A stretch of DNA of 20,354 nt. Origin: Actinocrinis sp046724665 (GTDB lineage Bacteria; Actinomycetota; Actinomycetes; Streptomycetales; Catenulisporaceae). Position numbers and translations under genes: made by a program. Location of the stretch: positions 1 to 20,354 of the forward strand of contig JBKOWZ010000062.1 of the NCBI GenBank assembly GCA_046724665.1, given 5' to 3'. Shown here piece after piece: positions 8,301-14,374 of the stretch; the stretch's first letter is position 1, and each line of letters opens with the position of its first letter. The notes under the pieces are model-generated. The model did no database searches and had not been told where the DNA came from. It saw only the letters and a list, made by a program, of their open reading frames with translations.

Positions 8301-8441
8301 CTCGGCGTAGTTGAACTCGCCGGTGGTGGACAGGGCGTCGGCCGCGGGCACCAGGGCCAGCGCGCCGACCGTTGCGGCAACGGTGACTGCGGCGGTCGCG
8401 GCGATGAAGCGCAGCCGTGCGGCCGATATTCGTACTCGCAT
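5382..8441 (-). CDS. Secreted GH9 processive-type endoglucanase (GH9-CBM3c-Fn3-Fn3-CBM2)
   Basis: This 1019-residue extracellular cellulase has a signal peptide (about 1-36, ending PAADA). The GH9 catalytic domain is about 40-492. It contains GGYHDAGD with Asp94 and Asp97 (base and water activation), the NPHHSTAHDPW segment (about 423-433), and YTEGALDYNALF with acid Glu473. A CBM3c-like module follows (about 500-662), then two fibronectin type III domains (about 668-760 and 772-864). A Ser/Pro/Ala linker (868-916) precedes a cellulose-binding CBM2 (917-1019) bounded by Cys918 and Cys1018. GH9 followed directly by CBM3c is the arrangement of processive endoglucanases such as Thermobifida Cel9A. 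The ATG at 8441 has an ideal GGAGGA (8445-8450). Product length and order are intact, with no frameshift. Confidence 0.95.
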   Translation of the reverse strand: MRVRISAARLRFIAATAAVTVAATVGALALVPAADALSTTGEFNYAEALQDSMFFYQIQRSGQLPPDNPADWRGDSDLSDGSDHGVNLTGGYHDAGDLVKFGLPEAYSMTMLAWGLADYGQGYAAAGQTQAALANLRWGDDYILSAFTTPTTFYGQVADASTDHSYWGPTETNPTTRPSYAVTSSCAGADLAGQAASALAASAVVFKTADAKYAAQLTTQAQALWNFANSYRGKYSDCITGAQSYYTSYSGYWDELVQGAIWLYRATGSSTWLSTAQSDYANLPFANQSTVHEYNWTVSWDDVSYADYILMAKLTGQSSYIADAERFLDWWTTGVNGTKVAYSPGGEAVLDQWGSLRYSANTAFAALEFSDYLTASGQDATRAATYHDFAVGQINYILGDNPRHQSYEVGFTNGGKNSSWPQNPHHSTAHDPWSNNLSTPPQTRHLAYGLLVGGPTSANDAFSDDRTQYQYTEGALDYNALFSGALARLTQQYGGTPLASFPKAELPDGPQQYIQAAINNQGSNFIEIKALINNQSAWPARPMPNASFRYYFTLDAGQSASQVTLSSSYNQCQPASAPAQYSGSTYYITVSCSNLNLEPAGEANYPNIDWQAQVQFRLTFPGPHNPAGDWSFQGIPTTVNATPVTVGDIPLYSGNTLVWGSAPSSTTPPGAPGALTASAVTSTGATLSWTAATPGGNALAAYDIYSSAGRLVATVGPTTTSYSLTGLNANRTSPYGYFVTAVDSQGLASAGSNIAQFITSGNTSLTASAATAPSTPGTLRATSVGSSGATLNWTASTAGSGAIAGYQVYQLSPTPKLVATAAASATSYSLTGLSAGTEYAYEVVALDSAGRISPVLQAAAFTTLASGGSPSPSASASPSPSVSASPSPSASPSPSASASPSPSASASPSPSPSRSGGCVTTYALVNSWGGGFQASVTIANNGTAPINGWTVKWTFPGDQKINQMWSATYMQSGAQVTATNMSYNATITPGGSVNFGFTGTFTNNNTSPTSFTVNGAACP
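5694..5840 (-). repeat. Coding low-complexity Ser/Pro/Ala linker of the GH9 enzyme
   Basis: About 49 codons encode short SPSPSAS-type repeats between the second Fn3 domain and CBM2. At DNA level these are imperfect tandem repeats of 6-12 bp rich in CGAGCC/GGCGAC-like words. Such linkers are normal in secreted cellulases but are prone to length change. Confidence 0.85.
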
Positions 8442-8471
8442 GTTTCCTCCGGCGAAGGCGGTGACGGGCTG

Positions 8472-8499
8472 AGAGTACGAACCGGGTTTCGCACGTCAA
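8472..8499 (-). promoter_or_regulatory. Sigma70-like promoter of the GH9 gene
   Basis: On the minus strand TTGACG (8494-8499) is followed by 16 bp and TACTCT (8472-8477), placing the start of transcription near 8465 with a leader of about 25 nt. The -35 hexamer equals that of the GH16 promoter. The spacer holds an imperfect palindrome (CGAA...TTCG, 8478-8491), much weaker than the GH16 operator. The rest of the 292-bp divergent spacer shows only an 8-bp TTTCGAAA palindrome (8594-8601). I could not identify a convincing treY promoter there. Confidence 0.55.
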
Positions 8500-8733
8500 C
8501 GCCGGTATGCCGCGGCCGCGGGCGGGCGCCGCGGCGAGAGGCCTGCTCATCAGCGCCATCGGCTCCCGGCCTGGCGCGCCGCGACCCGCCGCGTTTCGAA
8601 AGTTGCACTCCGGCGCGGCCGCCGCCGTTCACTCTCCCGGCCGCTGGACGCGCGAGCGGAACCGCCCCCCGTTTACGCTGCCAACGACGGGCAATCCGGT
8701 TATTTCGGTTGACGGCGGACCAGGCGAGGCGAA

Positions 8734-11352
8734 ATGGACGAGGGCGAGCGGCGCGCCGTGTCCACGCAGACCATGTCCGCAGGCATTGTGCCCGCAGACA
8801 CCGTGCCCGCGTCCACGTACCGCCTCCAGCTCTCGCCGACCTTCACCTTCGACGACGCGACCGCCGTCGTCCCCTACCTGCACGAACTCGGCGTGACACA
8901 CGCCTACCTCTCGCCGATCCTGCAAGCCGCGCCCGGCTCGTCGCACGGCTACGACGTGGTCGATCACAGCCGCGTCAACGCCGACCTCGGCGGCGAGGAG
9001 GGCCTGCTGCGGCTTGTCGAGGCGCTGCACGAGCGCGGCATGGGAGCCATCGCGGACATCGTGCCGAACCACATGGGCATGCCGGTGCCGGAGACCGGCA
9101 ACCGTGCCCTGTGGTCGGTGCTGCGCGACGGACCCGACTCGCAGTACGCGCCATGGTTCGACATCGACTGGCAGGCGCAGGGCGGATCCGTGCTGCTGCC
9201 GGTGCTCGGCCGCCGGATCGGCGACTGCGCGCGCGACGGCGAGCTGCGGATCGATCAGGGCGGCGACCCGGACGCGCCGGAGCGGGGGCCGGTGCTGCGG
9301 TACTACGACCACGTCTTCCCGCTGCGCCCCGGCACCGAGTCGCTGCCGCTGCCACAGCTGCTCCCGGCGCAGCACTACCGGCTGGCGCACTGGCGGGTGG
9401 CCGTCGAGGAGCCGGGCTACCGGCGGTTCTTCGACATCAGCACGCTGATCGCGCTGCGGGTCGAGGATCCGGCGGTGTTCGACGCCACCCACCGGCTGCT
9501 GCTCGACCTGCTGGAACGCGGCGTGCTCGACGGGCTGCGAGTCGATCACGTGGACGGCCTGGCTGATCCGCACGAGTACCTGGAGCGGCTCGCGTCGGCG
9601 GCACAGGGCAAGTGGATCGTGGCGGAGAAGATCCTCGCGCCCGACGAGGCCATGCCCGAGGACTGGCCGTGCGCGGGCAGCACCGGTTATGACGCGATGC
9701 GCGCGGTGACCGCGCTGCTCACCGATCCCGCCGGGGCGGCGCGGCTGACCGCGCTGCACAGCGGGCTGACCGGCGCGCCGGAGCAGTTCGCGCCGATCGT
9801 CGTGCAGGCGAAGCTGGACGTGCTCGACCACGTCCTGCACGCCGAGCTCGACCGGCTCACCGACCTGCTCGGCGCGATCTGCCGCACCGACCTCGACCTG
9901 ATCGACCATACGCACACCGGTCTGCGCGACGCGGTCAGGGCGCTGCTGGCCGCGCTGCCGGTGTACCGCGCGTACACGGTGCCCGGCGAGCCGCCGCCGC
10001 CCGAGTCGGTCCGGCTGCTGGAAGCCGCCACCGCACAGGCCGGCGCGCTGCTGCCGGAGACCCGGCACGACACGCTCACGGTCGTGCGCGATCTCGCGCT
10101 CGGCCGGATCGGCCCGCGCGACGCGCTGCGTGACGAGTTCCAGGTGCGCTTCCAGCAGGTCTCGGGCGCGATCGCGGCCAAGGGCGTCGAGGACACCGCG
10201 ACGTACCGATGGAACGCGCTGCCGATGGCCGGTGACGTGGGCGGCGACCCGGCGAACCCGACGCTCTCCCCCGCCGAATTCCACCTGTTCTGCGCACTGC
10301 GCCATGCCCGCTGGCCGAACGGCATGACCACGCTGAGCACACACGACGCCAAGCGTTCCGAGGACGTGCGCGCACGGCTCGCAGTGCTTGCGGAGTTGCC
10401 CGACGAGTGGGCGGCGGCGGTCGCCGGCTGGCAGGCACGCGCGGACGAGATGGCGCGGGTACGTACCCTGATCGACGACGACTCGCCGACGCTGTTGCAC
10501 GACACCGCGTTCCACGAGCCGCCGGAGCAGTGGCCTGACACCGAAGTCAAGTACCTGCTCTGGCTGACGCTGGTCGGCTGCTGGCCGATCGAGGAGGGGC
10601 GGCTGCTGCCGTATCTGACCAAGGCGGTGCGCGAGGCGAAGGCGCACTCCTCGTGGACCGAGCCGGCCCCGGCGTACGAGGAGACGGTGCTCGGCTTCGC
10701 CAAGCTGGTGCTCGCCGACGAGGACCTGCGCGCCTCGATCCAGCGCTTCACCGGCCGGGTGGAGCGGTACGCGGCCGTCAACCGGCTGACGCAGAAGCTG
10801 TTGCAGCTGACCATGACCGGCGTTCCCGACGTGTATCAGGGCACCGAGGGAGACTTCCTGGCGCTGGTGGATCCGGACAACCGGCGGCCGGTCGATTTCG
10901 CCGCGCTGGCCGAGCGGCAGGCCCGGCTCGACCGCGAATCAGCGCTCGACGAGCCACCCTCATCGGACGAGGAGAAGCCACTGGTGGTCAGCAGGACACT
11001 GCGGCTGCGCCGTGCGCACCCCGACTGGTTTGGCGCCCAGGCCGGCCAGACCCCGCTGTTCCCGGCCGGCCCGGCGGCCGACCACGCGATCGCGTTCCTG
11101 CGCGGCGACCGCGTCGCCGTGGTGGCGACCCGCCTGCCGGTCGGCCTCGCGCGCTCGGGCGGCTGGCAGGGGACCTCGCTGTCGCTGCCGTCCGGCGTCT
11201 GGCGCTGCGAGCTGACCGGCCGGACGTACCAGACGGGCGCCGAGGTCGTGAACGGCAGGCTGACAAACAGCGTGGCCGGCGACGGTATCCGGCTCGAGGA
11301 GCTGACCCGCGCGCTCCCGGTCGCGCTGCTCGTCCGTCGGGACGCTCAGTGA
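8734..11352 (+). CDS. treY: Maltooligosyltrehalose synthase (TreY)
   Basis: TreY, a cytoplasmic GH13 enzyme, isomerises the reducing-end alpha-1,4 bond of maltodextrins to alpha-1,1, making maltooligosyl trehalose for TreZ. The 872 residues begin (after about 24 variable residues) with the typical PASTYRLQLSPTFTF. HGYDVVDHSRVNADLGGEEG, ADIVPNHMG, nucleophile Asp271 in GLRVDHVDGL, acid/base Glu298 in WIVAEKIL and the TreY-specific STHDAKRSEDVRAR (about 534-547) follow. VPDVYQGTE is near the C-terminal part. The start is uncertain: ATG 8734 has only a weak GAGGCG upstream, and GTG 8758 or ATG 8773 would shorten it by 8 or 13 residues without touching the domain. The stop overlaps treZ. No treX (debranching enzyme) lies next to it; the upstream neighbour is the divergent cellulase. 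Confidence 0.95.
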   Translation: MDEGERRAVSTQTMSAGIVPADTVPASTYRLQLSPTFTFDDATAVVPYLHELGVTHAYLSPILQAAPGSSHGYDVVDHSRVNADLGGEEGLLRLVEALHERGMGAIADIVPNHMGMPVPETGNRALWSVLRDGPDSQYAPWFDIDWQAQGGSVLLPVLGRRIGDCARDGELRIDQGGDPDAPERGPVLRYYDHVFPLRPGTESLPLPQLLPAQHYRLAHWRVAVEEPGYRRFFDISTLIALRVEDPAVFDATHRLLLDLLERGVLDGLRVDHVDGLADPHEYLERLASAAQGKWIVAEKILAPDEAMPEDWPCAGSTGYDAMRAVTALLTDPAGAARLTALHSGLTGAPEQFAPIVVQAKLDVLDHVLHAELDRLTDLLGAICRTDLDLIDHTHTGLRDAVRALLAALPVYRAYTVPGEPPPPESVRLLEAATAQAGALLPETRHDTLTVVRDLALGRIGPRDALRDEFQVRFQQVSGAIAAKGVEDTATYRWNALPMAGDVGGDPANPTLSPAEFHLFCALRHARWPNGMTTLSTHDAKRSEDVRARLAVLAELPDEWAAAVAGWQARADEMARVRTLIDDDSPTLLHDTAFHEPPEQWPDTEVKYLLWLTLVGCWPIEEGRLLPYLTKAVREAKAHSSWTEPAPAYEETVLGFAKLVLADEDLRASIQRFTGRVERYAAVNRLTQKLLQLTMTGVPDVYQGTEGDFLALVDPDNRRPVDFAALAERQARLDRESALDEPPSSDEEKPLVVSRTLRLRRAHPDWFGAQAGQTPLFPAGPAADHAIAFLRGDRVAVVATRLPVGLARSGGWQGTSLSLPSGVWRCELTGRTYQTGAEVVNGRLTNSVAGDGIRLEELTRALPVALLVRRDAQ

Positions 11353-13202
11353 CCTGCTTCACCGTGTGGGCCCCGCGCGCGAAGCAGGTGGAACTCGCCC
11401 TCGGCGACGAGCGCTTGCCGATGAAGCAGCGCCCTGCCGACCGTCCGGGGCGCGAGGGATGGTGGGAGCTGGACGTGCCGTCCGCGGGCCCGGGAACCGA
11501 CTACGCGTTCTGTCTCGACGGTGGCGTGCCGCGCCCCGATCCGCGCTCCCGGCACCAACCGCACACCGTGCACGATGCGAGCCGGGTGATCGATCCGGCG
11601 ATCTTCCGGTGGACGGACGACGCGTGGGCGGGGCTGACCGCCCCCGGCTCCGTCATCTACGAGCTGCACATCGGCACGTTCACCCCCGACGGCACGTTCG
11701 ACGCCGCCATCGGCCGCCTCAACCACCTCGCGCAACTCGGCGTGGACTTCGTGGAGCTGATGCCGGTCGCCGCGTTCCCCGGTGAACACGGCTGGGGCTA
11801 CGACGGCGTCGCGCTGTGGGCGGTGCACGAACCCTACGGCGGTCCGGCGGGCCTGGTGCGTTTCGTCGATGCCTGCCACCGACGCGGCATCGGCGTGCTG
11901 CTGGACGTCGTCTACAACCACCTCGGGCCGAGCGGGAACTACCTGGCCGAATTCGGGCCCTACTTCACCGGGAAGCACCAGACCCCCTGGGGCTGGGCGG
12001 TGAACCTCGACGACGCGGGCTCGGACGAGGTACGCGCGTTCCTTGTCGAGAACGCGCTGCACTGGCTGCGCGACTACCACCTCGACGGCCTGCGCCTCGA
12101 CGCGGTGCACGCGCTGGCCGACACGCGGGCCGTGCACATGCTCGAACAGCTCTCGATCGCAGTAGACGAACTCGCCGCGCAACTCGGCCGTCCGCTCGCG
12201 CTCATCGCCGAGACCGACCTGAACGACCCGCGCATCATCACGCCTCGCACCCACGGCGGCTACGGCGTCCACGCGCAATGGAACGACGACTTCCATCACG
12301 CGCTGCACGGCCTACTGACCGGCGAACGACACGGCTATTACGCGGACTTCGGCACGATCGCCGCGTTCGCAAAGACATTGACAGGAGGCTACTTCCACGA
12401 CGGCACCTGGTCGTCGTTCCGTGGCCGCACCCACGGGCGCCCCGTCGACACGGTGCTGATCAGCGCCAACCGCTTCGTCGGCTTCTTGCAGGATCACGAC
12501 CAGATCGGCAACCGCGCACTCGGCGACCGGATCGGCAGCGCGCTCTCATCGGGCCGCCGGCGCGTCGGTGCCGCGCTGCTGCTGACCGCGCCGTTCACGC
12601 CGATGCTGTTCATGGGCGAGGAGTGGGGCGCGGGCACGCCGTGGCAGTACTTCACCGATCACCCGGAGCAGGACCTCGGCAGCGCCATCTTCGAGGGCCG
12701 CCGCCGCGAGTTCGCCCGGCACGGCTGGGCCGCCGAGGACGTGCCCGACCCGCAGGACCCGCAGACCGTCGCCCGCTCCCGGCTGAACTGGGCCGAGATC
12801 GCCGAGCACGAACACCGCGCACTGCTCGACTGGTACAGAGCCCTGATCGCACTGCGGCACAGCGAAGCCGATCTACAAGACCCGCGGCTGACTGCGGTGC
12901 GCATCGTCTTCGACGAGGCGGCACAGTGGCTGGTCGTGCAGCGCGGCGCGTTGCGGATCGTGGCCAACCTCGCGGATCACCCGCAGTCCGTCCCCTTGGG
13001 CGGCGCGGTCGGCGAGCTGTTGCTCACCTCCGACGCGTCGATCCGCATCGACCGATCAAGCGCGGAGGCCTCCACCTTCGGCACGGACGCTTTCGGCAAG
13101 GACGCTTTCGGCACGGACACATCAGGCACGAAGAACTCCGACCGTCTCCACCTGGATGCCGAGTCCGTCGCGATCGCCCGCATGGCCGCCGCCTGGCAGT
13201 AG
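11349..13202 (+). CDS. treZ: Maltooligosyltrehalose trehalohydrolase (TreZ)
   Basis: TreZ releases free trehalose from the product of TreY. I place the start at GTG 11349, which overlaps the treY stop (GTGA), giving 617 residues beginning TCFTVWAPRAKQVEL, the N-terminal carbohydrate-binding fold expected of TreZ. The open frame continues upstream inside treY but is not coding there. GH13 residues are nucleophile Asp251 in GLRLDAVHAL, acid/base Glu288 in LIAETDLND and Asp384 in LQDHDQIGNR. ELHIGTFTPDGTF (105-117) and LLLTAPFTPMLFMGEEWG are further family marks. Near the C-terminus three in-frame copies of a 15-bp unit encode FGTDA/FGKDA/FGTDT, a stretch not needed for the fold. The tight overlap makes coupled translation with treY likely. 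Confidence 0.95.
   Translation: MTCFTVWAPRAKQVELALGDERLPMKQRPADRPGREGWWELDVPSAGPGTDYAFCLDGGVPRPDPRSRHQPHTVHDASRVIDPAIFRWTDDAWAGLTAPGSVIYELHIGTFTPDGTFDAAIGRLNHLAQLGVDFVELMPVAAFPGEHGWGYDGVALWAVHEPYGGPAGLVRFVDACHRRGIGVLLDVVYNHLGPSGNYLAEFGPYFTGKHQTPWGWAVNLDDAGSDEVRAFLVENALHWLRDYHLDGLRLDAVHALADTRAVHMLEQLSIAVDELAAQLGRPLALIAETDLNDPRIITPRTHGGYGVHAQWNDDFHHALHGLLTGERHGYYADFGTIAAFAKTLTGGYFHDGTWSSFRGRTHGRPVDTVLISANRFVGFLQDHDQIGNRALGDRIGSALSSGRRRVGAALLLTAPFTPMLFMGEEWGAGTPWQYFTDHPEQDLGSAIFEGRRREFARHGWAAEDVPDPQDPQTVARSRLNWAEIAEHEHRALLDWYRALIALRHSEADLQDPRLTAVRIVFDEAAQWLVVQRGALRIVANLADHPQSVPLGGAVGELLLTSDASIRIDRSSAEASTFGTDAFGKDAFGTDTSGTKNSDRLHLDAESVAIARMAAAWQ
13077..13121 (+). repeat. 15-bp tandem repeat inside treZ, three copies
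   Basis: Units start at 13077, 13092 and 13107. Each reads TTCGGCA(C/A)GGACGCT or close to it, and a degenerate fourth follows. The 15-bp unit keeps frame and adds five residues per copy to the acidic C-terminal tail of TreZ. Confidence 0.85.
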
Positions 13203-13267
13203 CCTCAACTCCTTCACAAGACCAGAATCCGACCTCCGATACAGCCATCACATCTCAAACAGGAGCT

Positions 13268-13286
13268 TACGGAGACGCTCTCCGTA
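13268..13286 (+). terminator. Candidate treYZ terminator hairpin
   Basis: A perfect 8-bp stem TACGGAGA/TCTCCGTA with a 3-nt CGC loop lies 65 bp after the treZ stop. There is no T-tract, so the call rests on the stem and its position only. Confidence 0.45.
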
Positions 13287-13460
13287 CTCGGCAGCACCGA
13301 CAGCACCGACAGCTCGACTTTCCGCACGATCGCCAGACCGACCGGATACACGTTCAACCCGGTGACCGGCCAACACGGTGACGATCGTTTTCACCAGTAC
13401 CAGCCCACGCGATCTACGGCTGAGTATCACCGCGAACACGAGCTAGCCCGCCGGGCAGAC

Positions 13461-13577
13461 CTCCGAGTTCGAGGTCCAAGTTCGAGGCCCGAGTCCGAGG
13501 CCCGAGTCCGAGATCCGAGGTCGAGGCCCGAGTTCGAGATCCGAGTTCGAGCTCCGAGGTCGCGATCCGAGGTCGCG
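13461..13577. repeat. Tandem minisatellite: nine 13-bp units
   Basis: Nine units follow each other without gap (starts 13461, 13474, 13487, 13500, 13513, 13526, 13539, 13552, 13565). The consensus is N(T/C)CCGAG(T/G)(T/C)CG(A/C)G. Units 3 and 4 are identical and the others differ by 1-4 bases. The period is not a multiple of three, and the array ends 25 bp before the -35 box of the next gene. Confidence 0.95.
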
Positions 13578-13602
13578 ATCTTCAACTCCTGAGAAGCGAT
13601 CG

Positions 13603-13631
13603 TTGACAGTAACTCAGTATTCTCCTACGCT
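13603..13631 (+). promoter_or_regulatory. Consensus sigma70-like promoter of the small secreted protein gene
   Basis: TTGACA (13603-13608), a 17-bp spacer and TACGCT (13626-13631) form the best promoter match in the window. Initiation near 13638 would leave a leader of about 65 nt before the ATG at 13704. Confidence 0.75.
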
Positions 13632-13703
13632 CCGCGCTGGACCGATCGGGATGAAACTCCTGAAACGTCCGCATCGCCCACACCCGCGACAAGGGAGTCG
13701 CCC

Positions 13704-14219
13704 ATGACCGCACGTCTGCGCGCGCTCTACTGCGCCATCGCCGCACTCGGCCTGGCCGCGGCCGCTGCACCGGCCGCCCAAGCCGTCCAGGACCCGATCC
13801 CGGTGGGCCCGAACTACTACTTCACCGCGAAGGTCAACGGAGGACCCACGCCCACCTCCTCCGCCGTCCCGGTGATCAAGGTCTTCTGCCCCGGCCCGGT
13901 CGGCGGGAGCGTCACCGGACACCCGCTCGACGGCCAAACCGTCGAAGTGGACGCGGTGTTCCCAACGAGCCCAGTCCCATCGCAGCTCGGCTTCACCGGC
14001 TCGGCTGCCAAGCAGATCGACGCACTCTTCAGCGGCTCGACCAGCACGTCGGTCAACCCGCCGATCGTGCTCACCTCCTTCTTCGTCGCCTACAAGATCC
14101 CGACCACGCTGAACCTGCCATGCGGCGGCGACGGCGTTGTCTCCTTCGTACCGGTGCCCACCAGCTCGACGGCAAGGGGCGTCGCGGTGAAGGTGATCTA
14201 CGAGAACGTCGGCGTCTAG
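13704..14219 (+). CDS. Small secreted protein of unknown function
   Basis: I do not recognise a characterised family. The 171-residue product has a clear Sec signal peptide (about 1-27: basic MTARLRAL, alanine-rich core, cleavage after AAQA). That leaves a mature protein of about 144 residues with two cysteines, Cys62 (KVFCPGP) and Cys140 (LPCGGDG), likely forming one disulfide. Alternating hydrophobic and Thr/Ser/Pro-rich stretches (VPVIKVFC, QTVEVDAVF, VLTSFFVAYKI, GVVSFVPV, GVAVKVIYENV) suggest a compact beta-sandwich. AAGGGAG (13691-13697) sits six bases before the ATG, and a consensus promoter lies upstream, so it is probably well expressed as a single-gene unit. An extracellular or wall-associated role is inferred from the signal peptide alone. 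Confidence 0.85.
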   Translation: MTARLRALYCAIAALGLAAAAAPAAQAVQDPIPVGPNYYFTAKVNGGPTPTSSAVPVIKVFCPGPVGGSVTGHPLDGQTVEVDAVFPTSPVPSQLGFTGSAAKQIDALFSGSTSTSVNPPIVLTSFFVAYKIPTTLNLPCGGDGVVSFVPVPTSSTARGVAVKVIYENVGV

Positions 14220-14263
14220 AGCAGCTAACCCGCAACAGCCGACATGAGGCAGCCAGCCCCGAG

Positions 14264-14352
14264 AGGTCTGATCTGAAGCAGTTGAGACCTTGATTAGGGT
14301 GCATAGGCAGCCCGCTAGTGGGGGCGTTCGATCCGATCAGGGCCGGACGCCC
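14264..14352. terminator. Two weak inverted repeats between convergent genes
   Basis: AGGTCT/AGACCT (14264-14269 with 14285-14290) and GGGCGT/ACGCCC (14322-14327 with 14347-14352) lie between the stops of the secreted-protein gene and the convergent hydrolase. Either could serve as a terminator. The stems are only 6 bp with loops of 15 and 19 nt, so support is weak. Confidence 0.3.
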
Positions 14353-14374
14353 TCGCTCGCTGAATCAGCGTCGA

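Larger units (their letters stand above)
13203..13703. other. 500-bp spacer between treZ and the secreted-protein gene
   Basis: I see no convincing gene here. It holds a short hairpin (13268-13286), a doubled 9-bp word AGCACCGAC (13293-13310), an 8-bp palindrome ACGATCGT (13380-13387), the 13-bp tandem array (13461-13577) and the promoter at 13603-13631. Open frames across it lack ribosome sites and simply read through the repeat. Confidence 0.7.

Noticed and set aside
8594..8601. TTTCGAAA palindrome in the GH9-treY spacer as an operator
   Set aside because: It is only 8 bp with no extended symmetry and lies about 95 bp upstream of the GH9 -35 box. It is too short to support alone.
8709..8714. 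TTGACG as the -35 box for treY
   Set aside because: It lies only 20 bp before the chosen start, with no -10 hexamer at a suitable distance.
6543..9566. Very long plus-strand open frame (about 1007 codons) across the GH9 gene and into treY
   Set aside because: It is antisense to the intact GH9 gene and shifted against treY. Its Arg/Gly/Val-rich translation shows no domain and results from high GC content lacking stops.
10653..11348. Upstream extension of the treZ frame inside treY
   Set aside because: The sequence codes for the conserved TreY C-terminus in another frame. The TreZ fold starts at TCFTVWAP, so the GTG at 11349 is the start.
13461..13577. CRISPR array
   Set aside because: Units are 13 bp with no spacers and no cas genes are nearby, so it is a plain tandem repeat.
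13362..13592. 76-codon open frame across the 13-bp array, giving three 13-residue repeats
   Set aside because: Any frame across a 39-bp superperiod gives 13-residue repeats. There is no ribosome site or promoter, and it stops just before the promoter of the next gene.
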